From contig DJRT01000024.1 of NCBI GenBank assembly GCA_002437905.1, positions 15,636 through 79,635 on the forward strand: a stretch of 64,000 nt of DNA, read 5' to 3'. The position numbers were made by a program, and so were the translations under genes. The notes beneath the pieces were generated by a model. The model had not been told where the DNA came from. It saw nothing but the letters and a program-made list of their open reading frames with translations, and made no database searches. Below, piece by piece: positions 42,509 through 51,915 of the stretch. Source of the DNA: Ruminococcaceae bacterium UBA6353. GTDB taxonomy: Bacteria; Bacillota; Clostridia; Oscillospirales; Acutalibacteraceae. Within the stretch, counting starts at the first letter, position 1; the number at the start of each line of letters is the position of its first letter.

Positions 42509-44014
42509 ATGTTCAAGAGCCTGTTTTCAAAATACTTTTCGGTTATTTCCCTGATCATCCTTTCCAGCTTCCTGATCATGACGGTGCTGCAGCTGCTGCT
42601 GTTTACCCGTTCGGTGGCCGAGGATAAAAAAGAGCTGCTGCTGGAGAACGCCTCCAGCATCGCAACGCATACCGAATATGCTGCCACCGAGTCCACCATT
42701 TCCGGCAGTGGCGCGGTGGTGTATCAGCTTGACCAGGGGGCACTGTCTCCCATGCTGGGGGTTATTGCCGATGCCATTGATGCCACGGTGCTGGTGACCG
42801 ATGGCAGCGGCAAGGTGCTGTTGTGCTCGGACGGCATCCATTCCACCTATATCGGCAATACGGCACCGGCGGCGCTGGTAACCGACATCGGTGAAAGCTA
42901 CTTTGAGGTGAGCACGCTCAACGGTCTGTTCAGCACCCGCCGCTACAATGCGGCCTCGCCGATCCTGATCAACGGCCGCGTGCTGGGCTATGTGTTTGTC
43001 TCGGCGCCGGTCACCTCTGTGATGCAGACGCTGCGGTCCAATTTCCAGGTCTATCTGATGTCGGCGCTGGGGGCGCTGGTGCTCTCCTGCGCGGCGGTGT
43101 ATATGCTGACCTATCGCTTTGTGCGGCCGCTGCGGGAGATGGCGGCGGCAACCCGCCGTTTCGCCCAGGGGGATTTCAGTGCGCGCATACCGGTGCACGG
43201 GCAGGATGAGGTGGCCGAGCTGGCCTCGGCACTTAATCACATGGCGGTTTCCCTCTCCTCGGTGGAGATGATGCGCCGCAGCTTTGTGGCCAATGTATCC
43301 CATGAGCTGAAAACGCCGATGACCACCATCGCCGGCTTTGTGGATGGCATACTGGATGGCACAATCCCGCCGGAAAAGCAGCGCCATTATATGAAGATCG
43401 TCTCGGATGAGGTCAAGCGGCTTTCCCGGCTGGTGCGCTCAATGCTGGATCTTTCCCGCATTGACAGCGGTGAGCTGAAAATGACCACCGTGCGCATGGA
43501 TCTGACAGAGGTTGTGTGCAGCGTGCTGGTGGCTTCGGAGCAGCGCATTGAGAAGAAAGGGCTGCATATCACCGGCATGGAGGACTGCGGCAAGATGCTG
43601 ATGGACGGCGATTATGACCTGATGAACCAGGTGCTGTATAATCTGCTGGATAACGCCATCAAGTTTACCAATGAGGGCGGCGATATTGATATCCGCCTGA
43701 GCCGCGGCGCCGGCCGGATCAATTGCGTTATCCGCAACACCGGCGACGGCATCCCGGCGCAGGAGATGCCGCAGATATTTGAACGCTTCTACAAGAGTGA
43801 CCGTTCCCGCAGTCTGGATAAAAACGGTATGGGTCTCGGCCTGTATATCGTGAAAACGGTGATCGGGCTGCATCACGGCGAGATCTCGGTGCGGTCGGTG
43901 GAAGGGGAGTTTACGGAGTTTGCCTTCTGGGTGCCGGCTGCGGAGCCGGAGCCGGTAAAGCCGGCCAGGGACGCCGACGGGCAGGACGAGGTGCTGCCCG
44001 GCACTGTTCAATAA
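42509..44014 (+). CDS. Sensor histidine kinase
   Basis: A 501-residue membrane kinase paired with the preceding regulator. The first membrane helix is at about residues 9-33, an extracellular sensor of about 140 residues follows, then a second helix (about 180-205), a HAMP domain (RFVRPLREMAAATRRFAQGDFSARI), the dimerisation domain with phospho-acceptor His265 in VSHELKTPM, and a catalytic domain with the N box NLLDNAIKF, GDGIPAQEM and GMGLGLYIVK. The signal is unknown. The next genes encode an HtrA protease and a D,D-carboxypeptidase, which suggests an envelope-stress role by context. Confidence 0.95.
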   Translation: MFKSLFSKYFSVISLIILSSFLIMTVLQLLLFTRSVAEDKKELLLENASSIATHTEYAATESTISGSGAVVYQLDQGALSPMLGVIADAIDATVLVTDGSGKVLLCSDGIHSTYIGNTAPAALVTDIGESYFEVSTLNGLFSTRRYNAASPILINGRVLGYVFVSAPVTSVMQTLRSNFQVYLMSALGALVLSCAAVYMLTYRFVRPLREMAAATRRFAQGDFSARIPVHGQDEVAELASALNHMAVSLSSVEMMRRSFVANVSHELKTPMTTIAGFVDGILDGTIPPEKQRHYMKIVSDEVKRLSRLVRSMLDLSRIDSGELKMTTVRMDLTEVVCSVLVASEQRIEKKGLHITGMEDCGKMLMDGDYDLMNQVLYNLLDNAIKFTNEGGDIDIRLSRGAGRINCVIRNTGDGIPAQEMPQIFERFYKSDRSRSLDKNGMGLGLYIVKTVIGLHHGEISVRSVEGEFTEFAFWVPAAEPEPVKPARDADGQDEVLPGTVQ

Positions 44015-44150
44015 ATCTGTGACAAAAGTTCAAGTAATTGTCACATTTGCCCGGTATAATCAAAGCATACCCGGTGGACATCCGGGGCGGTCTTGGGGGG
44101 AACGCCGCGGTGCTGCACCGGCAGCAAATCACAGAAAGGTTGTGCGACAG

Positions 44151-45632
44151 ATGATGGATGAACGCTTTAATCCGATGAATGAAAACGACCGTCCGGCAGA
44201 GACGCCGGCCACCGGTGCGACCGATAGCCCGGTGAACGAGACAGCTGCCGGGGTGCCGGATAGCCCGGTGAATGAACCGGCCGCCGGTGCGGCCGATACG
44301 CAGCCGCAGGGCTCCACACCGCCGATGAACGGCTGGAGCAGCGATGGCAGCTACCGCTTTGTGCCGCCGGCCGGCGGACAGAAGCCCCCGCAGTATCAAT
44401 CGCCGGCATATGTGCAGCCGAACGGGCAGTATTGGGCGCAGCCGACCCCGCCGGCCAAGCCGCCGCGCAAGAAGCACAGCGGCTGGATCGTCGCGGTGGC
44501 GATTGTGGCTGCCGTTGGCGTGATCGGTTCGGTGGTGCTGCTCGGTCTGTCGGCGCTGAAGGTCTCGACGGATACGGACAAGAAAGAGCCGACACAGAGC
44601 AGCTCCGTGCAGGGGGATGCCTCCGGCAGCGGTGAGACCAGTGTGCCCTCGCTGAACATCACCTCCTGGGATGATGATGACGGCGGCCTGAGCACGCGCG
44701 AGGTCATCAACCGCAATTTGGACTCCACCGTTTCGCTGACGGTGTACACCCAGGCCAAGAGCTTCCAGTTCGGCGAGAGCAGCCTGACACAGGCCGGCGT
44801 GGCCAGCGGTATCATCATGTCCAGCGATGGCTATGTGATCACCAACTGGCACTGCGCTGTGAATGAGGACACCGGCAAGATGTTCGACAAGATCGAGGTA
44901 ACCACCCACGACGGCCAGACCTATGAGGCCAAGGTGATCGGTGTGGATCAGACCACCGATCTGGCGGTGATCAAGGTGGATGCCACCGGCCTGACAGCAG
45001 CAAAATTCGGCGATAGTTCCGAGCTGCAGATGGGCGACCGGGTGATCGCCCTCGGCAATGCGGCCGGCCTTTCCTGGTCGGCTACGCAAGGCATTGTCTC
45101 GGCGCTGGCGCGCGATGTGTATGACGATACCGGCTATGCCATCAAGTGCCTGCAGATTGATGCCGCCATCAATTTCGGCAATTCCGGCGGCCCGCTGCTG
45201 AACAATCAGGGCCTGGTGGTGGGTATCAACTCCGCCAAGATTGTCAAGACCGGCTACGAAAATCTGGCCTTCTCTATCCCGATCAACGAGGCCAAGACGA
45301 TCATTGATTCGCTGATGAAGTATGGTTATGTGCAGGGGCGTGTGGCGCTGGGCATTACCGGCCAGACCGTCTCCTCCGGCAACTATAACGGCTTTATGAT
45401 CGCCTCTATCGCCGAAGGTTCCTCCCTGCAGAACACCGAGGCGCAGGTGGGCGACCTGATCGTGGCGGTGGATGATGCAACCGTGACGGACTTTGCCTCG
45501 CTGCGCAGCGAACTGGCCAAGCACCAGGTGGGCGACCGTGTGACGCTCCAGCTGCTGCGCTCCGATAGCCGCAGCGGCAGGGTCAGCTCTCTGAGCGTGA
45601 CGGTCACGCTGAAGGAGCAGACCGCCGAATGA
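44151..45632 (+). CDS. HtrA/DegP-like S1C serine protease with PDZ domain
   Basis: A 493-residue membrane-anchored protease. The cytoplasmic N-terminus (about 105 residues) is low-complexity, with a duplicated DSPVNE(T/P)AAG unit; a membrane helix (WIVAVAIVAAVGVIGSVVLLGL) follows, then the trypsin-like domain with His234 in NWHCAV, Asp270 in TTDLAV and Ser345 in GNSGGP, and a C-terminal PDZ domain. Such enzymes degrade or refold damaged envelope proteins. The start at ATG 44151 has GAAAGG about 12 bases upstream; the next ATG at 44154 is equally possible. It lies 136 bases after the histidine kinase and may belong to its regulon. Confidence 0.94.
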   Translation: MMDERFNPMNENDRPAETPATGATDSPVNETAAGVPDSPVNEPAAGAADTQPQGSTPPMNGWSSDGSYRFVPPAGGQKPPQYQSPAYVQPNGQYWAQPTPPAKPPRKKHSGWIVAVAIVAAVGVIGSVVLLGLSALKVSTDTDKKEPTQSSSVQGDASGSGETSVPSLNITSWDDDDGGLSTREVINRNLDSTVSLTVYTQAKSFQFGESSLTQAGVASGIIMSSDGYVITNWHCAVNEDTGKMFDKIEVTTHDGQTYEAKVIGVDQTTDLAVIKVDATGLTAAKFGDSSELQMGDRVIALGNAAGLSWSATQGIVSALARDVYDDTGYAIKCLQIDAAINFGNSGGPLLNNQGLVVGINSAKIVKTGYENLAFSIPINEAKTIIDSLMKYGYVQGRVALGITGQTVSSGNYNGFMIASIAEGSSLQNTEAQVGDLIVAVDDATVTDFASLRSELAKHQVGDRVTLQLLRSDSRSGRVSSLSVTVTLKEQTAE

Positions 45633-45670
45633 TGCGGCTGAAGAAACGATACTGAGCATATACAAGGGCA

Positions 45671-45698
45671 GCCTCCGGCTTTGGCCGGAGGCCGCTTT
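45671..45698 (+). terminator. Rho-independent terminator of the htrA-like gene
   Basis: Stem gcctccggc / gccggaggc (45671-45692), 4-base loop, followed by CGCTTTT. The T-run is short. Confidence 0.75.
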
Positions 45699-45798
45699 TG
45701 TGCGTTGTGTCGGGTGCTGCGGTGGTGGAAATAGCCTGTGGAGAGCACCCCGCCGGGAAAGCCAAAAAAAGAACACGGGAAAAAGAGGGGGAGAGCGT

Positions 45799-46851
45799 GT
45801 GCCTGTGCAACCCAATACACCGCTGACGCCGGAGCAGCGTCGCCGCCGCCGCGCGCGCCGCAGACGCCTGTTCCGTCTGCGGCAGCGGGCCATCGAGCTG
45901 GCGGTGCTGGCGGCGATCGTGCTGGCGGTGGCGGTGCCGGTCTCCCGGCTGCACCACCGCCGGACAGCAGAGCCGGCAGAGAGCACGCCGCCTGTCTCCC
46001 AGACGGATGTGCAGCCGGCAGAGCCGCGGGTGATGGTATATCCGGAGCCGACGGCACAGACCGTGGCGCTGGGGGAGGAGCTGAATGCCGCCAGTGCGGT
46101 GCTGGTGGATGTGACCGACCACACGGTGGTGGCCGCCAGGGATGCGGATGCTGTGCTGTACCCGGCCTCCGTGGCCAAGGTGATGACCCTGCTGGTGGCG
46201 GCAGAGCATATCACCAATCTGGACGATACCTTTACCATGACCTATGCGATCCTGCACCCGCTGTTTTCGGCGCAGGCCACCATTGCGGGCTTTTCGGAGG
46301 GGGAGGCTGTACGGCTGCAGGATCTGCTGTATGGTCTGATCCTGCCCTCCGGTGCGGATGCAGCTGGGGCGCTGGCCGTCTATGTGGCCGGCTCGGAGGA
46401 GCAGTTTGCCGTGCTGATGAACGAAAAGGCGGCGGAGCTGGGGCTGAAAAACACCCACTTTACCAATACAAGCGGGCTGCATGATCCGCAGCTTTATACC
46501 ACCGCACGGGATATCGCCGTGATGATGGAGGCGGCCATGGGCGATCCGCTGTGCCGGCAGGTGCTTTCCACCTACCAGTATACTACGGCTGCCACCCCGC
46601 AGCACCCGGAGGGGATCCTGCTGACCAGCACCATGTTCAGCCGGATGTATGGCGATGAGCCGGAGGGCGCGCGGGTGATCGCCGGCAAGACCGGCTTTAC
46701 CGACCAGGCGGGCAATACCATGGTCAGCTATGCAGAGGGGGATGATGGGCACAGCTATATTTTCGTTTCGCTGAAGGGGAACAACCGCTGGGGGCCGATC
46801 TTCGATGCCATTAAGACCTATTCCCGCTTTTGCGGGGGCGTTTTACCGTAA
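45799..46851 (+). CDS. D-alanyl-D-alanine carboxypeptidase (S11 family)
   Basis: A 350-residue penicillin-binding protein that trims the terminal D-Ala of peptidoglycan stem peptides. An Arg-rich N-terminus (RRRRRARRRRLFRLRQR) leads to a membrane helix (about residues 32-52) and the S11 domain, with nucleophile Ser124 and Lys127 in PASVAKVM and Lys297 in GKTGFT. The second motif reads S184-G-A-D instead of the usual SGN. No C-terminal amphipathic domain is present. GTG 45799 is chosen because AGAGGGGGAG lies before it. Confidence 0.9.
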   Translation: MPVQPNTPLTPEQRRRRRARRRRLFRLRQRAIELAVLAAIVLAVAVPVSRLHHRRTAEPAESTPPVSQTDVQPAEPRVMVYPEPTAQTVALGEELNAASAVLVDVTDHTVVAARDADAVLYPASVAKVMTLLVAAEHITNLDDTFTMTYAILHPLFSAQATIAGFSEGEAVRLQDLLYGLILPSGADAAGALAVYVAGSEEQFAVLMNEKAAELGLKNTHFTNTSGLHDPQLYTTARDIAVMMEAAMGDPLCRQVLSTYQYTTAATPQHPEGILLTSTMFSRMYGDEPEGARVIAGKTGFTDQAGNTMVSYAEGDDGHSYIFVSLKGNNRWGPIFDAIKTYSRFCGGVLP

Positions 46852-46896
46852 TTTTTCGGAAAACTACCGCGGTTTTTCGCTTTTTCCGCCGAAATA

Positions 46897-46925
46897 TTGC
46901 CCTTTGCCCGGCCGGCTGATACAGT
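46897..46925 (+). promoter_or_regulatory. Possible promoter of the metallophosphoesterase gene
   Basis: TTGCCC (46897-46902) and TACAGT (46920-46925), 17-base spacing, 43 bases before the start codon. Both boxes deviate from consensus. Confidence 0.5.
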
Positions 46926-46968
46926 GGGTGCAGGACAGACAGAAAACGGACAGGTGGAGGAACAGACG

Positions 46969-47820
46969 ATGATGGACTACAAGAAGCTCCGGCTGGAGCT
47001 TGGCCTGCCTGCCCCGGTGCGGGTACTGCATATCACCGACCCGCATCTGGTGGCGGCCGATGGACGCGATAACCCCCGCAAGTGGGCGCTGGCGGCCAAG
47101 CGTGCGGAGCAGATGGCCGGCGCCACAGCGGAGGCCTATCTGCAGGAGGCACTGGATTATGGCGAAAAGCACTGCGATGTGACGGTGTGCACCGGCGACC
47201 TGATGGATTTCATCACCGAGGCTGCCTGCGATAAGCTGCGGGCGCTGTGCCGGCGTCCACGGCTGCTGTTTGCCGTGGGCAATCATGAGTTTAGCCAGTA
47301 TGTGGGGGAGCGCACGGAGGATCTGGCCTACAAGATGGAGACCTTTACGCAGGTACAGAGCTGCGTGCCGCAGAACCTGGATTTTGCTTCCACGGTGGTG
47401 GGCGGGGTCAATTTCATCACCCTGGACAACAGCTATTATCAGTTCAGCCGGCGGCAGCGGTTGCTGCTGCAGCAGGAGTGTACCCGCCCGTACCCCATCG
47501 TGCTGTGCATGCATGTGCCGCTCTACCAGCCGGAGCTTTTCCGCGAGGCGGTGGAGGAGCATGACCCGGAGCATGTGGCCTACCTGTGCGGCTGTCCGGA
47601 GGAGGCCATGGCCGGCTATCCGCCGCACCGTCTGGCGGAGCAGCGGCCGGATGCGGAAACGCAGGAGTTTCTTTCCTACCTGTATACCCAGCCGAAGGTG
47701 CGCCTGATCCTGGCCGGGCATACCCACTGGGATTCCGAGACGGTTCTGCCCGGCGGTATCCGGCAGCTGGTCTCGGCCGGCACCTTCTTTGGCACGGCGC
47801 GCGAGATCACCCTTGTATGA
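46969..47820 (+). CDS. Metallophosphoesterase family protein
   Basis: A 283-residue calcineurin-like phosphoesterase without signal peptide. All metal-ligand motifs are present: HITDPHLV (D-x-H), CTGDLMDF (GD), VGNHEFS (GNHE), CMHVPLY (H) and LAGHTHWDS (GHxH). Resembles the CpdA/Icc-like and clostridial phosphohydrolase group, but the substrate is unknown. Two consecutive ATG codons (46969, 46972) follow GTGGAGG. It ends at a bidirectional terminator. Confidence 0.9.
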   Translation: MMDYKKLRLELGLPAPVRVLHITDPHLVAADGRDNPRKWALAAKRAEQMAGATAEAYLQEALDYGEKHCDVTVCTGDLMDFITEAACDKLRALCRRPRLLFAVGNHEFSQYVGERTEDLAYKMETFTQVQSCVPQNLDFASTVVGGVNFITLDNSYYQFSRRQRLLLQQECTRPYPIVLCMHVPLYQPELFREAVEEHDPEHVAYLCGCPEEAMAGYPPHRLAEQRPDAETQEFLSYLYTQPKVRLILAGHTHWDSETVLPGGIRQLVSAGTFFGTAREITLV

Positions 47821-47835
47821 GTGCAAAACCAAAAC

Positions 47836-47884
47836 AAAAAGCGCCGACGGCTGTCCGTAGGGACGGCTGTCGGCGCTTTTTGTG
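47836..47884. terminator. Bidirectional terminator between metallophosphoesterase and DUF378 genes
   Basis: Outer arms aaaaagcgccgac and gtcggcgcttttt (47836-47881), with an inner pairing in the loop (gtcc/ggac), serve the two convergent genes. Confidence 0.9.
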
Positions 47885-47908
47885 TGCGGAAAAGGCGTGC
47901 CCGGAGGC

Positions 47909-48106
47909 TCAGTCCGCCTTGGCTTTGGGCTTGAACAGCAGCGAAATGCACCAAATGCCGGCCAATGCCACAACGGTATAGACAATGCGCGCCAGCAGCG
48001 TGCCTGCGCCACCGAAGATCCAGGCGACGATGTCAAACTGGAACAGACCGATGCTGCCCCAGTTGAGCGCACCGATAATGGCGATGATCAAAGCGGTTTT
48101 GTTCAT
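47909..48106 (-). CDS. DUF378 family small membrane protein
   Basis: A 65-residue protein with two predicted membrane helices. It contains the DUF378 pattern IIGALNWGSIGLFQFDIV...ARIVYTVVALAGIW. The role of the family is unknown. AAAGGAGCG precedes the ATG. The 191-base gap to the next divergent gene contains an AT-rich stretch with three repeats of tgcaaaat. Confidence 0.9.
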   Translation of the reverse strand: MNKTALIIAIIGALNWGSIGLFQFDIVAWIFGGAGTLLARIVYTVVALAGIWCISLLFKPKAKAD

Positions 48107-48256
48107 GCCGATCGCTCCTTTCTGTAGCGGATAAAAAGATGATGGACTACGGCATCATTGTGCCCATGAATGGCCGGAATTATCCCGATTGTTGCAAAAT
48201 TGCTGCAAAATTGCAAAAAAACTTTGCCGGAAAGGGTTTTTATTTCCCGCTGCGTG

Positions 48257-48265
48257 TGCTAAAAT
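48257..48265 (+). promoter_or_regulatory. Extended -10 promoter of the ACT-domain operon
   Basis: TG-C-TAAAAT at 48257-48265 is a good extended -10 element, 33 bases before the start codon. No clear -35 box is seen (TTTTTA at the expected place). Confidence 0.55.
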
Positions 48266-48297
48266 AGTGAAAAATGTGCAGTAAGGAGTACAAGAAT

Positions 48298-48567
48298 ATG
48301 CGTGCAGTGATTACTGTCGTCGGCAAGGATGCCGTCGGCATTTTGGCAAAGGTTTCCGGCCGGTGCAGTGAGCACGGGGTCAATGTGACAGAGGTCACCC
48401 AGTCGATCTTGCAGGATATGTTTGCAATGGTGATGCTGGTGGAGATTGATGGCTGCAATGTGCCCTTCACCGCCTTTGTGGATGAAATGGCCGCTCTCGG
48501 CCGGGAAAACGGACTGGTGATCCACTGTATGCATGAAGATATCTTCAATGCCATGCACGCGATCTGA
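48298..48567 (+). CDS. ACT domain-containing protein
   Basis: An 89-residue single ACT domain, a small-molecule (usually amino acid) binding fold. The sequence AVITVVGKDAVGILAKVSGRCSEHGVNVTEVTQSILQDMFAMVMLVEI shows the typical GxxG...N turn between the first strand and helix. Start at ATG 48298 with GTAAGGAG upstream. The next gene, 12 bases downstream, is a DUF711 protein; the two are paired in very many Firmicutes and are probably functional partners, the ACT protein as sensor. Confidence 0.92.
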   Translation: MRAVITVVGKDAVGILAKVSGRCSEHGVNVTEVTQSILQDMFAMVMLVEIDGCNVPFTAFVDEMAALGRENGLVIHCMHEDIFNAMHAI

Positions 48568-48579
48568 GGGGACAGGAAA

Positions 48580-49941
48580 ATGATCAATACCAAGGATATA
48601 CTGGAAACCATTACCATGATCCAGGAAGAAAACCTGGATGTACGCACCATCACCATGGGCATTTCGCTGCTGGATTGCTGCGACAGCTCGGTGGAAAAAA
48701 TGTGCGACCGGGTGTACGACAAGATCACCCGCAGCGCACAGGATCTGGTGCGTACTGGCGAGGATATCGAAAAGGCCTACGGTATCCCGATCGTCAATAA
48801 GCGCATTTCCATCACCCCGGCGGCACTGGTGCTGGCCGGCTGTGACCGGCGGGATGCCGTGCTGCTGGCCAGAACGCTGGAGCGGGCGGCATCCACCTGC
48901 GGCGTCAATTTCCTCGGCGGCTTTTCCGCCCTGGTGCACAAGGGCTTTTCGGCCGGCGACCGTGAGCTGATTGAGGCCATCCCCGAAGCGCTGGATGTCA
49001 CGGAGCATATCTGTGCCTCGGTTAATGTCGGCTCCACCAAGGCCGGCATCAATATGGACGCCGTGGCGCTGATGGGGCGCATTGTGCGGCAGGCGGCAGA
49101 GCGCACCGCCGACCGCGGCTGCATCGGCCCGGCCAAGCTGGTGGTGCTGTGCAATGCACCGGAGGATAATCCCTTCATGGCGGGTGCCTTTCACGGTGTG
49201 GGTGAGCCGGATCGCGTGATCAATGTGGGTGTTTCCGGCCCCGGTGTGGTGCGTGCTGCGCTGGCCAAGGCTGGCCCGGACAAAAACCTGACCGAGATCG
49301 CCGATATCATCAAAAAAACGGCCTTCAAGATCACCCGCACCGGTCAGCTGGTCGCCCAGGAGGCTTCCCGGCGGCTGGGCGTGCCGTTCGGCATTGTGGA
49401 TCTCTCGCTGGCACCTACGCCGGCGGTGGGCGATTCGGTGGCGCACATTCTGGAGGAGATCGGTCTGTCCCAGTGCGGCGGCCACGGCACCACGGCGGCG
49501 CTGGCGATGCTCAATGACGCCGTGAAAAAGGGCGGCGTGATGGCCTCCTCCCATGTGGGCGGCCTGTCCGGTGCCTTTATCCCGGTGACAGAGGATGCCG
49601 GCATGATCGACGCGGCCCGCAGTGGCTGTCTGACGATCGAAAAGCTGGAGGCAATGACCTCGGTGTGCTCGGTCGGGCTGGATATGATCAACATTCCCGG
49701 CGATACGCCGGCCGAGGTGATCTCGGCCATTATTGCCGATGAGGCAGCCATTGGCATGGTCAATTCCAAAACCACGGCGGTGCGCGTGATCCCGGCCATC
49801 GGCAAGCAGGTGGGGGAGGAACTGAATTTCGGCGGTCTGCTGGGCGAGGGCCCGGTGATGCCGCTGAACCAGGCCTCGCCGGCTGTGTTTGTCCACCGCG
49901 GCGGCCGCATTCCGGCCCCGATGCAGAGCCTGAAAAACTGA
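48580..49941 (+). CDS. PFL family protein (DUF711/UPF0210)
   Basis: A 453-residue protein of the UPF0210/DUF711 family, structurally related to pyruvate formate-lyase and ribonucleotide reductase barrels but without the glycyl radical motif. Conserved segments are ETITMIQEENLDVRTITMGISLLDC, FLGGFSALVHKGFS, SVNVGSTKAGINMDAV, NPFMAGAFHGVGEPD and MPLNQASPAVFVHRGGRIPAP. Function is unknown; linkage with an ACT protein suggests amino acid or one-carbon metabolism. Length is typical. Confidence 0.92.
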   Translation: MINTKDILETITMIQEENLDVRTITMGISLLDCCDSSVEKMCDRVYDKITRSAQDLVRTGEDIEKAYGIPIVNKRISITPAALVLAGCDRRDAVLLARTLERAASTCGVNFLGGFSALVHKGFSAGDRELIEAIPEALDVTEHICASVNVGSTKAGINMDAVALMGRIVRQAAERTADRGCIGPAKLVVLCNAPEDNPFMAGAFHGVGEPDRVINVGVSGPGVVRAALAKAGPDKNLTEIADIIKKTAFKITRTGQLVAQEASRRLGVPFGIVDLSLAPTPAVGDSVAHILEEIGLSQCGGHGTTAALAMLNDAVKKGGVMASSHVGGLSGAFIPVTEDAGMIDAARSGCLTIEKLEAMTSVCSVGLDMINIPGDTPAEVISAIIADEAAIGMVNSKTTAVRVIPAIGKQVGEELNFGGLLGEGPVMPLNQASPAVFVHRGGRIPAPMQSLKN

Positions 49942-49972
49942 TGCTGTTGAATTCCAAGGAGAAAAACAGAAT

Positions 49973-51889
49973 ATGGAAATCAAAAAAATCCTGATCATCT
50001 TTAAGACCCATCTGGATATCGGCTTTACGGATTTTTCGGCCAATGTGACCCAGAAGTACATGGACAGCTTTCTGCCGGGGGCGGCTGCGGTGGCACGGCA
50101 GCTGCGCGAGAAGGGCGGCGAGGCACGGTTTGTGTGGTCGACCGGTTCCTGGCTGATCGCGGAATATCTGCGCACCCATCCCGGCGCAAGCGGTGAGGCC
50201 GTGCGCCGGGGGATTGAAGAAGGCGATATCTGCTGGCACGGGCTGCCGTTTACCACCCACACGGAGCTGATGAGCGCAGAGCTGTTCCGCTACGGGCTGT
50301 CCCTGAGTGGGCGGCTGGACAGCACCTTTGGGAAGAAGACCATTGCGGCCAAGATGACCGATGTTCCGGGACACACCAAGGCGATCATCCCGTATCTGAA
50401 GGAGGCGGGGATCGAATTTTTGCACATTGGGGTCAATCCGGCCTCAGCGGTGCCGGCAGTGCCGCCGCTGTTCCGCTGGCAGGCGGATAACGGCGACAGC
50501 ATAACCGTGATGTACCAGGGCGATTATGGGCAGTTTTCGCCCATTGGCGATACCGGCACGGCGGTGTATTTTGCCCACACCGGTGATAACCTGGGGGTGC
50601 AGCCGGCCGAAAAGGTTGAGGAGATCTTCCGGGAGCTGCGTCAGCAGTATCCGGCGGCGCAGCTGGTTGCCGGGGATCTGAATGACCTGGCGCTGGCCGT
50701 GCGTCCGGTTGCGGACAGGCTGCCGGTGGTTACCGAAGAGATCGGGGACAGCTGGATCCACGGGGTGGGAACCGACCCGCGCAAGGTGGCGCAGTTCCGG
50801 GCGCTGGAGCGCCTGTATGCGGAGCTGCCGCAGGGTGAGGACAAGGAAACGCTGGCCCGCGGCCTGCTGATGATCCCGGAGCACACTTGGGGCCTGAATG
50901 TAAATGTTCACCTGCGTGACTACGAGCATTATGACCGGGCGGATTTCCAGGAGCTGCGCCGCACGGCGCATAATTTCCAACACATGGAGGCTTCCTGGCG
51001 TGAGCAGCGCGCCTATCTGACCGAGACGGTCAGCCGCCTGAGCGAAGAAACGCGCAAAAAAGCGGAGGCGCTGCTGGCTGAGGCGGAGCGCCCGAACGCC
51101 ATGAAGGGAAACCCGTCGGCCTGCGCACCGGGAACCGAGATCACCCTTGGCCGCTTTACGCTGCAGCTGAACGCCCAGGGGGAGATCTGCTCCCTTGTGT
51201 GTGACGGCAGAACCCTGGCGGACAAGAAGCATCGTCTGCTCTCGCTGATGTACGAGCAGTTTTCGCCGGATGACTACAAGCGCTTTTTCACCCAATATAA
51301 CCGCTGTGAGCAGTCCTGGGCGTACGAGGATTTCACAAAGCCCGGCATGGAGGACGGCAGCCGCTACTACCGGCGGTTTGCGCCAACGGCGGCGGTGGTG
51401 TACCCGGTGGACGATGCACTGCTGGTGCGCTACTCCTTTGACCGCGATGCCCACCGGCAGTGTGGTTGTCCACTGCTGTTCGATGCGTGGATCACGGCGC
51501 AGGATACAACGCTTTCGGTGGATTTGGCCTGGTTCTGCAAGCCGGCCAACCGGGTGGCGGAGGCTATCTGGGTTGGCTTCGCGCCTGTGGCGCAGAATAA
51601 GCGGATAAGCAAGCTTGGCCAGCTGATTGACCCGAAGCGGGTAGTGGAAAAGGGGCAGTGCCGGCTGCACGCCACGGATTACGGCGTGGTGTATGATGAG
51701 CTGGCGATCGAGTCGGTTGATGCGGCGCTGGTGGCGCCGCAGGAGCCTTCTCTGCTGAACTTCACCAACGAGAAGCCGGCGGATGCGGCACCGGTGTTTT
51801 TCAATCTCTACAACAATGTGTGGGGAACCAACTTCCCTATGTGGTATGAGGAAAACGCGCGTTTCCGCTTTGCCCTGCATGTGAAATGA
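49973..51889 (+). CDS. DUF5054 protein, GH38-like glycosidase fold
   Basis: A 638-residue cytoplasmic protein. The start IIFKTHLDIGFTDFS carries the H-x-D motif used for zinc binding in alpha-mannosidases of family 38; STGSWLIAEY, CWHGLPFTTHTELM and MTDVPGHTKAIIPYLKEAGI match DUF5054. After residue about 360 the protein becomes beta-rich, as in mannosidase C-terminal domains (YVxDDALLVRYSFDRD region). Activity and substrate are unproven. It follows the DUF711 gene by 31 bases on the same strand, so it may be cotranscribed, although functional connection is unclear. Confidence 0.82.
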   Translation: MEIKKILIIFKTHLDIGFTDFSANVTQKYMDSFLPGAAAVARQLREKGGEARFVWSTGSWLIAEYLRTHPGASGEAVRRGIEEGDICWHGLPFTTHTELMSAELFRYGLSLSGRLDSTFGKKTIAAKMTDVPGHTKAIIPYLKEAGIEFLHIGVNPASAVPAVPPLFRWQADNGDSITVMYQGDYGQFSPIGDTGTAVYFAHTGDNLGVQPAEKVEEIFRELRQQYPAAQLVAGDLNDLALAVRPVADRLPVVTEEIGDSWIHGVGTDPRKVAQFRALERLYAELPQGEDKETLARGLLMIPEHTWGLNVNVHLRDYEHYDRADFQELRRTAHNFQHMEASWREQRAYLTETVSRLSEETRKKAEALLAEAERPNAMKGNPSACAPGTEITLGRFTLQLNAQGEICSLVCDGRTLADKKHRLLSLMYEQFSPDDYKRFFTQYNRCEQSWAYEDFTKPGMEDGSRYYRRFAPTAAVVYPVDDALLVRYSFDRDAHRQCGCPLLFDAWITAQDTTLSVDLAWFCKPANRVAEAIWVGFAPVAQNKRISKLGQLIDPKRVVEKGQCRLHATDYGVVYDELAIESVDAALVAPQEPSLLNFTNEKPADAAPVFFNLYNNVWGTNFPMWYEENARFRFALHVK

Positions 51890-51915
51890 ACGCGGCACCA
51901 AATGGGTCGCTGCGG

